Below the pieces are notes generated by a model. It saw nothing but the letters and a program-made list of their open reading frames with translations. It did not search any database and was not told the origin of the DNA. Of a DNA stretch of 64,000 nt, positions 25,342 to 33,415 are shown in pieces; the first letter of the stretch is position 1, and the number at the start of each line of letters is the position of its first letter. A program made the translations under genes and the position numbers. This stretch comes from Bacillus sp. 165 (GTDB lineage Bacteria > Bacillota > Bacilli > Bacillales > Bacillaceae_G): the NCBI RefSeq assembly GCF_017742235.1, contig NZ_JAGHKQ010000001.1, positions 682,001-746,000 on the forward strand. The letters are read 5' to 3'.

Positions 25342-26691
25342 TTACAATTGAGGTGATTTGCACAGTTTATGAAGCGCATGTGCTACCTCTTTCCCTTGCT
25401 GTGCTGCGGTTACAACCATTGCTTCCCCATTGCCCTTTCCAAAAATCAAATCTCCGCAAGCAAATATTTTTGGGTCTGAGGTTTGATAGGTTTCACGATT
25501 GACTGTTACCACTCCGTCGTTATGTTCTACGTCAAATTGTTCTATTAAACTCTTATATCGCATTTGACCTATAGCCTTTATCACTGCATCAACTGAAATA
25601 ATATACTCTGAATCAGCTACGGGCACAGGGAGACGACGCCCATCCTTTCCAGACTGTTTCAGCTTCATTCGGACACACTCTATTGCAGTTACTTTTCCGT
25701 TTTCATCACCTATAATTCGAGTTGGAGCTGTTAACCATCGGAATTCTACCCCATCCTGCTTAGCAAACTCATATTCAAAGTCATAAGCGGTCATCTCGGT
25801 TTCAGTTCTTCGATACATCACCTTAACATTCGCTGCACCTAGACGAATCGAACATGTAGCAGCGTCAATCGCAGTATTGCCAGCTCCAATAACAACAATA
25901 TTTTTACCTACAAAGCTATCTGGGAGTGTCCCTGATTTTGTACCCTTCACAAATTCAATAGCATCATACACTCCATCCAACTCTTCTCCATCAATCCCTA
26001 ACATAGGGACTTTACCCATCCCTACCGCAAGGACAACCCTATCATACTTTTCTAGTAACTCTGAGGCAGATATATCTATCCCTACTGTTGTGTTCGTACG
26101 AATCTCTACATCTAAATTCTTCACTTGCTGCACTTCCCAAAACGAAATACGCTGCGGTAAACGAAATGAGACAATGCCGTACGTATTCAATCCTCCTGCT
26201 TCGTTTGCAGCTTCAAAAATTGTAACTTTATAGCCTAAAAGCGCCAGTTCACGTGCAGCTGATAAGCCAGCCGGTCCCCCGCCGACAATGGCAACTGTTT
26301 TTCCATTCTTTTTTCCTGCTTGAAAAAGCACTTGCTCATTTTGAATTGCCCAATCCGTTGCATAGCGCTGCAAATTGCCTATCATAATCGGTTTGGTCGC
26401 ATGATTAAGCACACATGCTCCTTCACAAAGCTCTTCTGTAGGACATACACGTGCGCAACTGGCACCAACTGGATTAGAAGACATAATAGTTTTTGCAGAC
26501 CCTTTTAAATTACCGGAAGCAATTTTTTTAATAAACTTCGGGATGTCGATACCGGTAGGACATGCTTGAATACAAGGGGCATCGTAGCAATATAAACAGC
26601 GATTCGCCTCTTCAATCGCTTCTCGTTCCGATAATCCTTGCTGAACTTCCTCAAAATTCTTCCTTAAATCATTTAACGAGATTCGAGCCAA
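25342..26691 (-). CDS. preT: NAD-dependent dihydropyrimidine dehydrogenase subunit PreT
   Basis: TTG start at 26691 (MARISLNDLRKNFEEV) lies 7 bases after GGAGGG; another TTG two codons earlier is too close to the SD. 449 residues: an N-terminal Cys-rich Fe-S domain (CLYCYDAPCIQACPTGID and CARVCPTEELCEGAC), then two Rossmann domains (VAIVGGGPAGLSAAREL; IVVIGAGNTAIDAAT) and a C-terminal CGDLIFGKGN. Takes electrons from NADH and feeds PreA. The two together replace the single large eukaryotic enzyme. Confidence 0.94.
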   Translation of the reverse strand: MARISLNDLRKNFEEVQQGLSEREAIEEANRCLYCYDAPCIQACPTGIDIPKFIKKIASGNLKGSAKTIMSSNPVGASCARVCPTEELCEGACVLNHATKPIMIGNLQRYATDWAIQNEQVLFQAGKKNGKTVAIVGGGPAGLSAARELALLGYKVTIFEAANEAGGLNTYGIVSFRLPQRISFWEVQQVKNLDVEIRTNTTVGIDISASELLEKYDRVVLAVGMGKVPMLGIDGEELDGVYDAIEFVKGTKSGTLPDSFVGKNIVVIGAGNTAIDAATCSIRLGAANVKVMYRRTETEMTAYDFEYEFAKQDGVEFRWLTAPTRIIGDENGKVTAIECVRMKLKQSGKDGRRLPVPVADSEYIISVDAVIKAIGQMRYKSLIEQFDVEHNDGVVTVNRETYQTSDPKIFACGDLIFGKGNGEAMVVTAAQQGKEVAHALHKLCKSPQL

Positions 26692-26740
26692 GAACAATCC
26701 CTCCTTTTAGCATGCCAAACACCTATAAAAGAATGAACTT

Positions 26741-27631
26741 TTATGGAAGAAGAGCTGTCATTTCTTCGTACGTTTCAGGACGACGGTCCCGATAAAATTG
26801 CCATAAATCTCTAACTTCTCGAATCATTTTTTTGTTCATTTCTCCAATAATAACTTCATCTCTATCACGACTTGCCATCACAACAAAGTTACCTCTTGGG
26901 TCCACCAAATAAGATTGTCCATAAAATTCTCCCATGTTCCAAGGACCTTCATATCCCACTCGATTAATAGCACCAACATAATAGCCATTCGCTACTGCAT
27001 GAGCAGGCTGCTCCAACTTCCATAAATACTCTGATAATCCTGCAACAGTCGCAGACGGATTAAGAACAATTTCCGCTCCTTTTAATCCCAGAATACGTGC
27101 TCCTTCTGGGAAATGACGATCATAACAAATATATACACCTACTTTTGCGAACGCTGTATCAAATACTGGATACCCTAGATTTCCTGGTTTAAAATAAAAC
27201 TTTTCCCAAAATCCGCATCCTTCGTTGCCCACACCAACATGAGGAATATGGTGCTTTCTATATTTTCCGAGATAAGAGCCGTCCGCATCAATGACTGCAG
27301 CTGTATTATAATAAGTAGCAATTCCTTCTCTTTCATAGATTGGAAGAATAATAACAATACCAAGTTCTTTTGCTAACTCTTGAAAAAGCTTCGTTGTCGG
27401 TCCATTCGGAACTTCTTCAGCTGCATTGTACCATTTTGTACTTTGTTCAGCACAAAAGTATGGGCCGTAAAAAATTTCCTGTAAACAGACAATATTGGCT
27501 CCTTTTTCTTTAGCCTCTCGCACAAGTTTAATGTGTTTTATAATCGCTGCTTTTTTATGAACCTCGACCGGCTCATTTCCGTCCACATCATTAGCAGCTT
27601 GAATTAATCCGATTTTTACAATGTCAGCCAT
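26741..27631 (-). CDS. Beta-ureidopropionase (nitrilase superfamily)
   Basis: 296 residues. The nitrilase triad is visible: Glu52 (LQEIFYGPYF), Lys126 (KYRKHHIPH) and Cys169 (YICYDRHFPE). The HHIPHVG and NRVGYEGPW patterns are typical of N-carbamoyl-beta-alanine amidohydrolases. It hydrolyses N-carbamoyl-beta-alanine or N-carbamoyl-beta-aminoisobutyrate to the beta-amino acid, CO2 and ammonia. First gene of the operon, followed by preT, preA and hydA, so the pathway is complete. Confidence 0.93.
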   Translation of the reverse strand: MADIVKIGLIQAANDVDGNEPVEVHKKAAIIKHIKLVREAKEKGANIVCLQEIFYGPYFCAEQSTKWYNAAEEVPNGPTTKLFQELAKELGIVIILPIYEREGIATYYNTAAVIDADGSYLGKYRKHHIPHVGVGNEGCGFWEKFYFKPGNLGYPVFDTAFAKVGVYICYDRHFPEGARILGLKGAEIVLNPSATVAGLSEYLWKLEQPAHAVANGYYVGAINRVGYEGPWNMGEFYGQSYLVDPRGNFVVMASRDRDEVIIGEMNKKMIREVRDLWQFYRDRRPETYEEMTALLP

Positions 27632-27661
27632 AACAATCCCCCCTATAAAATGAAACTTCCA

Positions 27662-27688
27662 TCAGTGAAGAGGTTCTTTCTTCACTGA
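27662..27688. promoter_or_regulatory. Inverted repeat in the leader of the pyrimidine operon
   Basis: Perfect 10-bp arms (27662-27671 with 27679-27688, TCAGTGAAGA core, 7-base spacer), 31 bases upstream of the first gene. No T-run follows on the minus strand, so an operator or RNA stem is more likely than a terminator. Confidence 0.5.
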
Positions 27689-27889
27689 CAGTTTATTAAA
27701 TCAATCTTGTATGCTGTCGTATTACTGCTTATCCAAATTCAATTATGCCTTCTCTCTTATTTGAAATCTTGCAAGTTGCCATATTATCGAAGTAATTTAA
27801 TATATGATTTCTAGCAAAATTTTAGACATGGTTATCTCTTTATTGCCGCAGTTATTTCAATAGATATAGTTGTATCAATATTTTCTTTT

Positions 27890-28600
27890 ATGCTAAAATT
27901 GGCATTTCGTTCACACGTTTTACAAAAGTCTGGCTGGTTTTACTCTATTCTTATGACAGTGATTTTAGGTCTTGCATGTTACTTGATTTTTTCAAAATAC
28001 CGTACAATACGCTTAGGAAAAGACGACGAACGTCCAGAATTCAACTATCTTACGTGGCTCTCCATGCTTTTCGGAGCAGGAATGGGAATTGGTCTGTTAT
28101 TCTACGGGATTGCTGAGCCAATTGCACACTTGAGTTCTCCCCTAACAGCTAGAGCAAGTCCTGAAGACAGTGCACGTTTCGCTATGCGTTATTCATTTTT
28201 CCATTGGGGATTGCATCCGTGGGCTTTATATGCACTCGTTGCTTTAGCAATCGCATATTTTACGTTTCATAAAGGAAAAACTGGTACAATCAGTGCCACT
28301 GTTGCTCCCTTATTTAATACTTCTTCTTGCTCTGCATTAGGACGTACTATAGACACTTTAGCTGTACTGGCAACTGTATTTGGCATCGTTCCTTCCTTAG
28401 GTATTGGAGCGCAGCAGATTTCAGGAGGATTAAGCTATCTATTCCCATCGGTCCATAATACTCTATTAACACAATTAACTTTGATCGGAATATTTACTGT
28501 ACTGTATCTTCTATCAGCACAAACAGAAACAATCCATAACACCTCTATTTTTACTCTAAATATATTCAGTGTAGAAATATATGATGAACAGTCCCATTAG
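27890..28600 (+). pseudogene. Truncated BCCT-family betaine/choline/carnitine transporter
   Basis: 236 residues align with the middle of BCCT transporters (normally about 500 aa): KYRTIRLGKDDERPEFNYLT, then GAGMGIGLLFYGIAEPI and FFHWGLHPWALYALVALAIAYF. The usual N-terminal membrane segment is missing and there is no SD at the first ATG. Near residue 212 the similarity stops and is followed by an unrelated tail, so about half the protein is gone. It cannot be a working carrier. It sits divergent from the pyrimidine operon. Confidence 0.85.
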
Positions 28601-28926
28601 AGAATAAGCAGCATCCTGCGTACATATAACAGACATTCATAAACTACAGAGTAATAACAAACAAAAAGAGCTTCTATCAAAAACATGAATATGCTTTCCT
28701 GTAATGCCTTCACCAAGAGCAAAATAAACAATGATTATAACCTTATGTAGTAAATTTCAATGAGGAGTTTTTTATAAAACTAGTGAGAATACTTTGGCTA
28801 ATTACTCGATGAGCAAAGGGGGGTGCAAGGGTTTTACTTATCTATATATTCATGATAACATGGCTTTCTATGCCAAAAGGACAGTTTCGTCTTATACTTA
28901 ACATTATTCACACTATTTCCTATATT
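28601..28926. other. Intergenic stretch after the BCCT relic
   Basis: About 330 bases with no supportable ORF, presumably decayed DNA left from the deleted part of the transporter and what followed it. Confidence 0.5.
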
Positions 28927-29009
28927 AAAAAGCGTATAAACAGCTCATACGCAATATAGCGGAATATATATGAAAAAGAACCAGCCCCTCTGAACGGCTG
29001 ATCCTTTTT
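28927..29009 (-). terminator. Two tandem terminators after the PadR operon
   Basis: One stem is 28978-28986 with 28996-29004 (some G-U pairs) and one is 28932-28937 with 28947-28952. Both are followed on the minus strand by T-runs. They end the padR-membrane protein transcript. Confidence 0.65.
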
Positions 29010-29084
29010 ATTAAATGTCCAATATAATCGCCGATTACCGTGACACTCTCATATCTCTAACCTTTAGAAATCCCTTTCAATGTT

Positions 29085-29645
29085 TTATTTCTTTAAAGCG
29101 ACAGTTAAACCATGTGCTACGCAGCCTGCTCCAATACCAATCACTGTACCTAAAATCAGTCCCAACCAGCTACCAGTGATAAAGCCAATTGCGCCACCTA
29201 AAATCAAAAATCCCCCATAAAACACTCCAATTGCTTCATATATTTTTTCATCATACTGCATGTTTTTACCCGCTCCCTTCGTTTGATTCAATTCTGAAAA
29301 ATCTACCCCCTCGAACTCAGACAGGACAATTTCCAATGCTTCCTCCTCTGTCATTCCTTGAGAAACTAATTCTTTTACATGCTCTGTTATATGAGATTGT
29401 ATTTCCTCTTGAAAATCATTATTTTTATTAGATGACAATCGCAGCTTGAATAAAAAATCTTTTGTATCTTCCTTAAATTGCTCAACATTTTGTTTCATTT
29501 CTTTTTTAGCATTGTTTAGATTCATTTTGACTTCTTCTAAATAAGTCATATTTTCAGTAGAAACGATACCTGAATTGACAGAAATATCATTCACAAATTT
29601 TTGGATGGCTTTTTCTGCTTTGGTACTAAGTAATCTATTAGTCAC
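29085..29645 (-). CDS. PadR-associated membrane protein (HAAS/DUF1700-like)
   Basis: 186 residues. A helical region (about 25-100) includes EEIQSHITEHVKELVSQGMTE and the EEALEIVLSEFEG motif seen in the HAAS/DUF1700 prefix domains that accompany PadR regulators; two hydrophobic segments follow at the C-terminus (about 138-183, Gly-rich). Its GTG overlaps the padR stop by 8 bases. By analogy it may act as a membrane partner or anti-regulator of PadR. No enzymatic motif. Confidence 0.7.
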   Translation of the reverse strand: MTNRLLSTKAEKAIQKFVNDISVNSGIVSTENMTYLEEVKMNLNNAKKEMKQNVEQFKEDTKDFLFKLRLSSNKNNDFQEEIQSHITEHVKELVSQGMTEEEALEIVLSEFEGVDFSELNQTKGAGKNMQYDEKIYEAIGVFYGGFLILGGAIGFITGSWLGLILGTVIGIGAGCVAHGLTVALKK

Positions 29646-29979
29646 GATTAGTCACTCCTTTTAAAAAATGGTCCATGATTGTTTTAAAAAATGTCCATTC
29701 ATCTTTTTTTTCTTCTAAAACAGTTTTACCTTCGTCTGTTATTTTGTAATATTTCCTTCGCCCGCCTTCAACACTTTCATCCCAATAGGACTGGGCATAT
29801 CCATTGGTTTCCAACCGCTTCAAGGCCAAATACAGTGTACCTTCCTTAATTTCAAAGCTGTTTTTACTTTCTTCCTTGACGCTTTTACTCAATTCATAGC
29901 CATACATATCACGCCGATAAATCATACTTAAAATAATTGTATCAATGTATCCTTTTAGCATTTCTTTATTCATTTCCAT
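29638..29979 (-). CDS. PadR-family transcriptional regulator
   Basis: 113 residues with the PadR winged helix: MLKGYIDTIILSMIYRRDMYGYELSK, then KEGTLYLALKRLETNGYAQSYWDE and GGRRKYYKITDEGK, followed by a C-terminal dimer helix. Cytoplasmic repressor. A 24-bp sequence repeated twice (30007-30030 and 30073-30096) lies just upstream and is a likely operator. Operon with the membrane protein gene. Confidence 0.92.
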   Translation of the reverse strand: MEMNKEMLKGYIDTIILSMIYRRDMYGYELSKSVKEESKNSFEIKEGTLYLALKRLETNGYAQSYWDESVEGGRRKYYKITDEGKTVLEEKKDEWTFFKTIMDHFLKGVTNRD

Positions 29980-30006
29980 ATTACGAGCATCCCCTACCCT
30001 TTAATA

Positions 30007-30096
30007 TATATTACTCTATATAACAAGGTATAAGAACAAAAAATCCCTTTAACTTGTGTTTTTATTGTAAATTATAATACTCTATAATGCAAGGTA
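30007..30096. promoter_or_regulatory. Two direct repeats upstream of padR (candidate operators)
   Basis: 24-base copies at 30007-30030 and 30073-30096 agree at 20 positions and share ACTCTATA and CAAGGTA. They are 66 bases apart in the promoter region of padR; autoregulation is inferred. Confidence 0.55.
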
Positions 30097-30314
30097 GGAA
30101 AACCTTTTATTAATAAAAATTTTCTACTTCTTCCTACCAACGACACAAAATCCATACAACAAATTAAGACTTTAGCCTTAGCTTCGGCTAGGGCTAAAGC
30201 TTGTATTAAAACAATATTTTTCTTGTTACACTAAAAAGTGTTTGCCCTATGTTCTTTAAACATAGAAAGCACCCATCAATTTATCATTGTATTAGAACTA
30301 TAGGAGGGGAAAAG

Positions 30315-30821
30315 TTGAAAAAATTAGGACCAACGGGTATGAAATGGTTGAAAATACTTCATATTATGCTAGTAACATTGTTCTTTGGCGGAATAACAAG
30401 CTCGTTAGCTTTAAATCTGGGGATTTCATTAGATTCTTATACTAAAACTTTTGAGACCTATAAAAGTATAGTCATAATTAGCGATAATATTATTAGAATT
30501 GGAGCAGTAGGAACTTTATTTATAGGTTTATTGTATGGATTATTTACAAATTGGGGGTTTTTTAAGCATAGATGGGTAACTGTAAAATGGATTCTATTTA
30601 TGATTCAAACCTTCATTGGTATATTTGTTGTTGATAAATTAATGTTGGTCAATATGATGATTCTTGAGAATCAGAAAAGCATGGCGTTAAACAATCCTGT
30701 TTTTATACACAACCATACATTAAGACAATATGCCGTCATCTTTCAAGTTGTAACTACTATTTTTATTCTATGCATCTCTGTAATAAAACCTTGGAAAAAG
30801 AAAAAAAGCATTTCGAAATAA
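30315..30821 (+). CDS. DUF2269-like integral membrane protein
   Basis: TTG start at 30315 behind AGGAGGGG gives 168 residues; an in-frame start at 30249 lacks an SD. Four hydrophobic segments (about 10-32, 50-75, 87-106, 140-160) with small loops and a basic C-terminus, in the pattern of DUF2269 predicted membrane proteins. Function unknown. It is divergent from the padR pair and could share its regulation, as the 24-bp repeats lie between them. Confidence 0.65.
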   Translation: MKKLGPTGMKWLKILHIMLVTLFFGGITSSLALNLGISLDSYTKTFETYKSIVIISDNIIRIGAVGTLFIGLLYGLFTNWGFFKHRWVTVKWILFMIQTFIGIFVVDKLMLVNMMILENQKSMALNNPVFIHNHTLRQYAVIFQVVTTIFILCISVIKPWKKKKSISK

Positions 30822-30824
30822 AAA

Positions 30825-30870
30825 TAATGTAAGTTATAGCTGCCAGGCACTGCTTCTTTAACTTACATTA
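30825..30870. terminator. Inverted repeat between convergent DUF2269-like and amine oxidase genes
   Basis: Perfect 12-bp arms (30825-30836 with 30859-30870) with a 22-base loop, just after the membrane protein gene. T-runs are weak, so terminator function is only probable. Confidence 0.45.
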
Positions 30871-30927
30871 TACTTTCGTTTGCTATCTTAGCTTCAATAA
30901 AGCATTTAGCAACCTTTGCCATGAACG

Positions 30928-32505
30928 TTACGGAGTTCTATAACCTAAAATCTCCTGAGCTGCTCGTTCTCCACTTTCTGCCGCCCCGTTGAGATATCCT
31001 TGAAACTCAATAGATGTATGTTCACCAGCAAAATGCAAGTTACCTTTTGTCCCTTCGCGTTCGCCTTCTATACCGGCAAATGTTGTATACTGCCCAACCT
31101 TCCAGTAAGAATACGAACCTAAAGCAAATGGATTGTCTAACCATTCATCTCTAGTCACCATTCCATTCCACTTACTTGAAATGCCAGGTAATACCGGTTC
31201 ACACTGCATCAAAAACCGTTCTGCCTGTTCTTGTGGAGTTCCTCCATTCAAACTTTTACTAATAGCTCCGCCGGTATAGTTAACTAAAATCCCACTATTA
31301 CCAGCTTGTGCGCGACTAGCCTCAAATGTATTTTGATATCCCCTATCAGCGAAGGTTTCACCATTACAGCCAAGAGTATGCCAGTGACGATCATGAAATT
31401 GTACGTGAAGTTTTGTATTAGTTCCCATACCCAGTTCCTCAATCGCTTTGATTTTCAACGGTCGTAAGCCCGCTTTGCTATAATCTACTGAAGTACGCAA
31501 CACTGAAAACGGAATTGTGAGTACAACCTTATCAGCATTCACATCAAATGTATTTGTTTCACTTTGAAAAGTAAGCGTGTAGGTTCCGTTATAATTTTCT
31601 TTTATAGCGATTAAACGTGTTCCTGTGACAATTTGATTTTCCAATGTTTTGGATAGTATCGTAGAAATTTGATCATTGCCGCCGCGTATATGGAATCGCT
31701 CATCCGAAGATCCGAAAATCTGAAACGGTCTCTTTCTAGAAAAACCAAGTAGATAAATCAAGTTCAATGCACTTTGTTCCTTTGATTCAGCGCCATATTC
31801 AATATTATAGGCAACATCCAATAAGTGGCCAAACTTGGAGTTGATTCCTCCAGGAACATTCTCATTAATCCAGTCCCTTATGGACATATGATCAAGCTCA
31901 AAGCCTCGCTTCGTAAACCTATTATATAATGTAGGATAGGCTGCCAATCGAAGGTCCTTTTGTAATCTATGAAAAACTTGCTTGAAATCCTGAGTAACTT
32001 CATCAAATGAATATGCCTGTCCATTGAAATAGTAGCAAGGTTGAGTCCCTTTTGCCTCAGCTTTATGCAAATTATCTATCTGTAATCCTAGTTCATGACA
32101 AAGCCGAAGAATAGCTTCGTGTTCCGTATCAATTAATGTTCCTCCACGTTCAACAATTTGATTCTCTGAAAAATCTCCTCTGCGTGTGCTGCACCTCCCG
32201 CCTACTTGATGATTCGCTTCATATACCGTACTCACAATTCCCGCCTGTTTTAAACGATAGGCACAGGTTAATCCAGCTAGACCAGCACCAACAATAACAA
32301 CTTTGGGTGATATGAGAGTGTTGGATGGTAAAAATGAATTTGAGGGAGGGATAGAGACTTGCGGAACAATTACGTTGGGGGACAAATTCTCGTTTTCTAA
32401 GCATTCTCCGTGATTGATTGAGTTATATGAAATATCTTTTTCAAATGTTTTACACATTTCTACATAAGTATTTCTAAGTATTTCAGTCAATGGTGTTCTA
32501 GCCAT
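30928..32505 (-). CDS. Flavin-dependent amine oxidase
   Basis: 525 residues. FAD-binding motif VVIVGAGLAGLTCAYRLKQAG (about 69-89), GG motif near 100 (VGGRCSTRRG), and the C-terminal FAD-contacting FAGEHTSIEFQGYLNGAAESG of monoamine and L-amino-acid oxidases. A 60-residue hydrophilic N-terminal extension has no secretion signal. It oxidises a primary amine or amino acid to imine with H2O2. Start ATG 32505, 7 bases after GGAGG. A 16-bp inverted repeat overlaps that SD. Substrate not predictable. Confidence 0.9.
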   Translation of the reverse strand: MARTPLTEILRNTYVEMCKTFEKDISYNSINHGECLENENLSPNVIVPQVSIPPSNSFLPSNTLISPKVVIVGAGLAGLTCAYRLKQAGIVSTVYEANHQVGGRCSTRRGDFSENQIVERGGTLIDTEHEAILRLCHELGLQIDNLHKAEAKGTQPCYYFNGQAYSFDEVTQDFKQVFHRLQKDLRLAAYPTLYNRFTKRGFELDHMSIRDWINENVPGGINSKFGHLLDVAYNIEYGAESKEQSALNLIYLLGFSRKRPFQIFGSSDERFHIRGGNDQISTILSKTLENQIVTGTRLIAIKENYNGTYTLTFQSETNTFDVNADKVVLTIPFSVLRTSVDYSKAGLRPLKIKAIEELGMGTNTKLHVQFHDRHWHTLGCNGETFADRGYQNTFEASRAQAGNSGILVNYTGGAISKSLNGGTPQEQAERFLMQCEPVLPGISSKWNGMVTRDEWLDNPFALGSYSYWKVGQYTTFAGIEGEREGTKGNLHFAGEHTSIEFQGYLNGAAESGERAAQEILGYRTP

Positions 32506-32515
32506 CACAGCTCCT

Positions 32516-32561
32516 CCAATTTAATAGAAATACTATAAAATATGCATTTCTATTAAATTGG
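32516..32561. promoter_or_regulatory. 16-bp perfect inverted repeat over the amine-oxidase SD
   Basis: Arms 32516-32531 and 32546-32561 (14-base spacer) are exact inverse complements. The gene-proximal arm ends in TTGG, whose last bases belong to the TTGGAGGAG Shine-Dalgarno. It can act as an operator or as an RNA hairpin occluding the ribosome site. Confidence 0.55.
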
Positions 32562-32693
32562 CTTGTACCTCTATCACAACCAAAATAAAAATATGTGGTT
32601 GTCTATAAGGGGTGCTTGCAAATCTTTGCCGTCCTAATAACTATTTGTTCATCCTTACAGCTTCAATTTTTTTCTGTTCCTATGGAACCTTTC

Positions 32694-33410
32694 CTATACC
32701 GAATTGTTTTTTTGATTTAGAATATACACCCTCTCTGGTCTTCCGATCATTCCGTATGAAAGATCTGCTGCGACTTCCTTCTCGGAAACGAGATATTCTA
32801 AATAGCGTCGTGCTGTGGTTCGGCTAACTCCTACTTTTTTCCCAACTCTCTCTGCTGTCATCCCTTCCTCTGTTTCTTTAATAACTAACAACACCTTATC
32901 TAGTGTAAGCTTATCGATTCCTTTAGGCAGAAAAAAGCTGCTTTTATTTCCTCCTGTTTTCCCTAAGAGTAAGTCAATTTCCTCTTGTGACACTTGAGGC
33001 TGAGTTAGTTTTAATGAATATAGCCTTTCATAGAAGCTTTGATATTCCAATAATGTAGCTTGAAAACGCTCAAAGATAAGAGGCTTTACAATAAAATCAA
33101 AAACACCAGCTCGAATAGCTTGACTTACTGTATTAATTTCTTTTGCAGCAGTAATCATTATGGTATCTATATGCCCATAATGTTGCTGTATGTAGCGCAA
33201 AAACTCTAATCCATTCATATCAGGAAAGAAGTTATCTAGTAAAATCAAATCTGGTTGTAAAATACGTACTTGCTCCTTTGCCTGTTCTTCATCTGTAGCA
33301 ATACCAATTACTTGAAAATTCTCCAGCTTTTCTACAAAGTGGCGATGAATTTCAGCAATTCGTATATCATCTTCGACAATTAGTACTTCAATAGCTTTTG
33401 TTTTCTGCAT
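32694..33410 (-). CDS. CitB/DcuR-family response regulator
   Basis: 238 residues: receiver domain (about 7-125) with phosphorylation site Asp59 (DLILLDNFFPD) and a C-terminal winged-helix-like region (about 180-230, AERVGKKVGVSRTTARRYLEYL). This is the CitT/DcuR/MalR type that activates carboxylate transporters. It starts 5 bases after the kinase stop, whose TAAGGAG supplies the SD. Expected to switch on the TctCBA transporter just upstream in response to an external tricarboxylate. Confidence 0.9.
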   Translation of the reverse strand: MQKTKAIEVLIVEDDIRIAEIHRHFVEKLENFQVIGIATDEEQAKEQVRILQPDLILLDNFFPDMNGLEFLRYIQQHYGHIDTIMITAAKEINTVSQAIRAGVFDFIVKPLIFERFQATLLEYQSFYERLYSLKLTQPQVSQEEIDLLLGKTGGNKSSFFLPKGIDKLTLDKVLLVIKETEEGMTAERVGKKVGVSRTTARRYLEYLVSEKEVAADLSYGMIGRPERVYILNQKNNSV

Positions 33411-33415
33411 TCTCT

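Noticed and set aside
27690..27890. Sigma-54 promoter for the pyrimidine operon
   Set aside because: A GGCA...TTGC pair exists but the GG-to-GC spacing is several bases too short.
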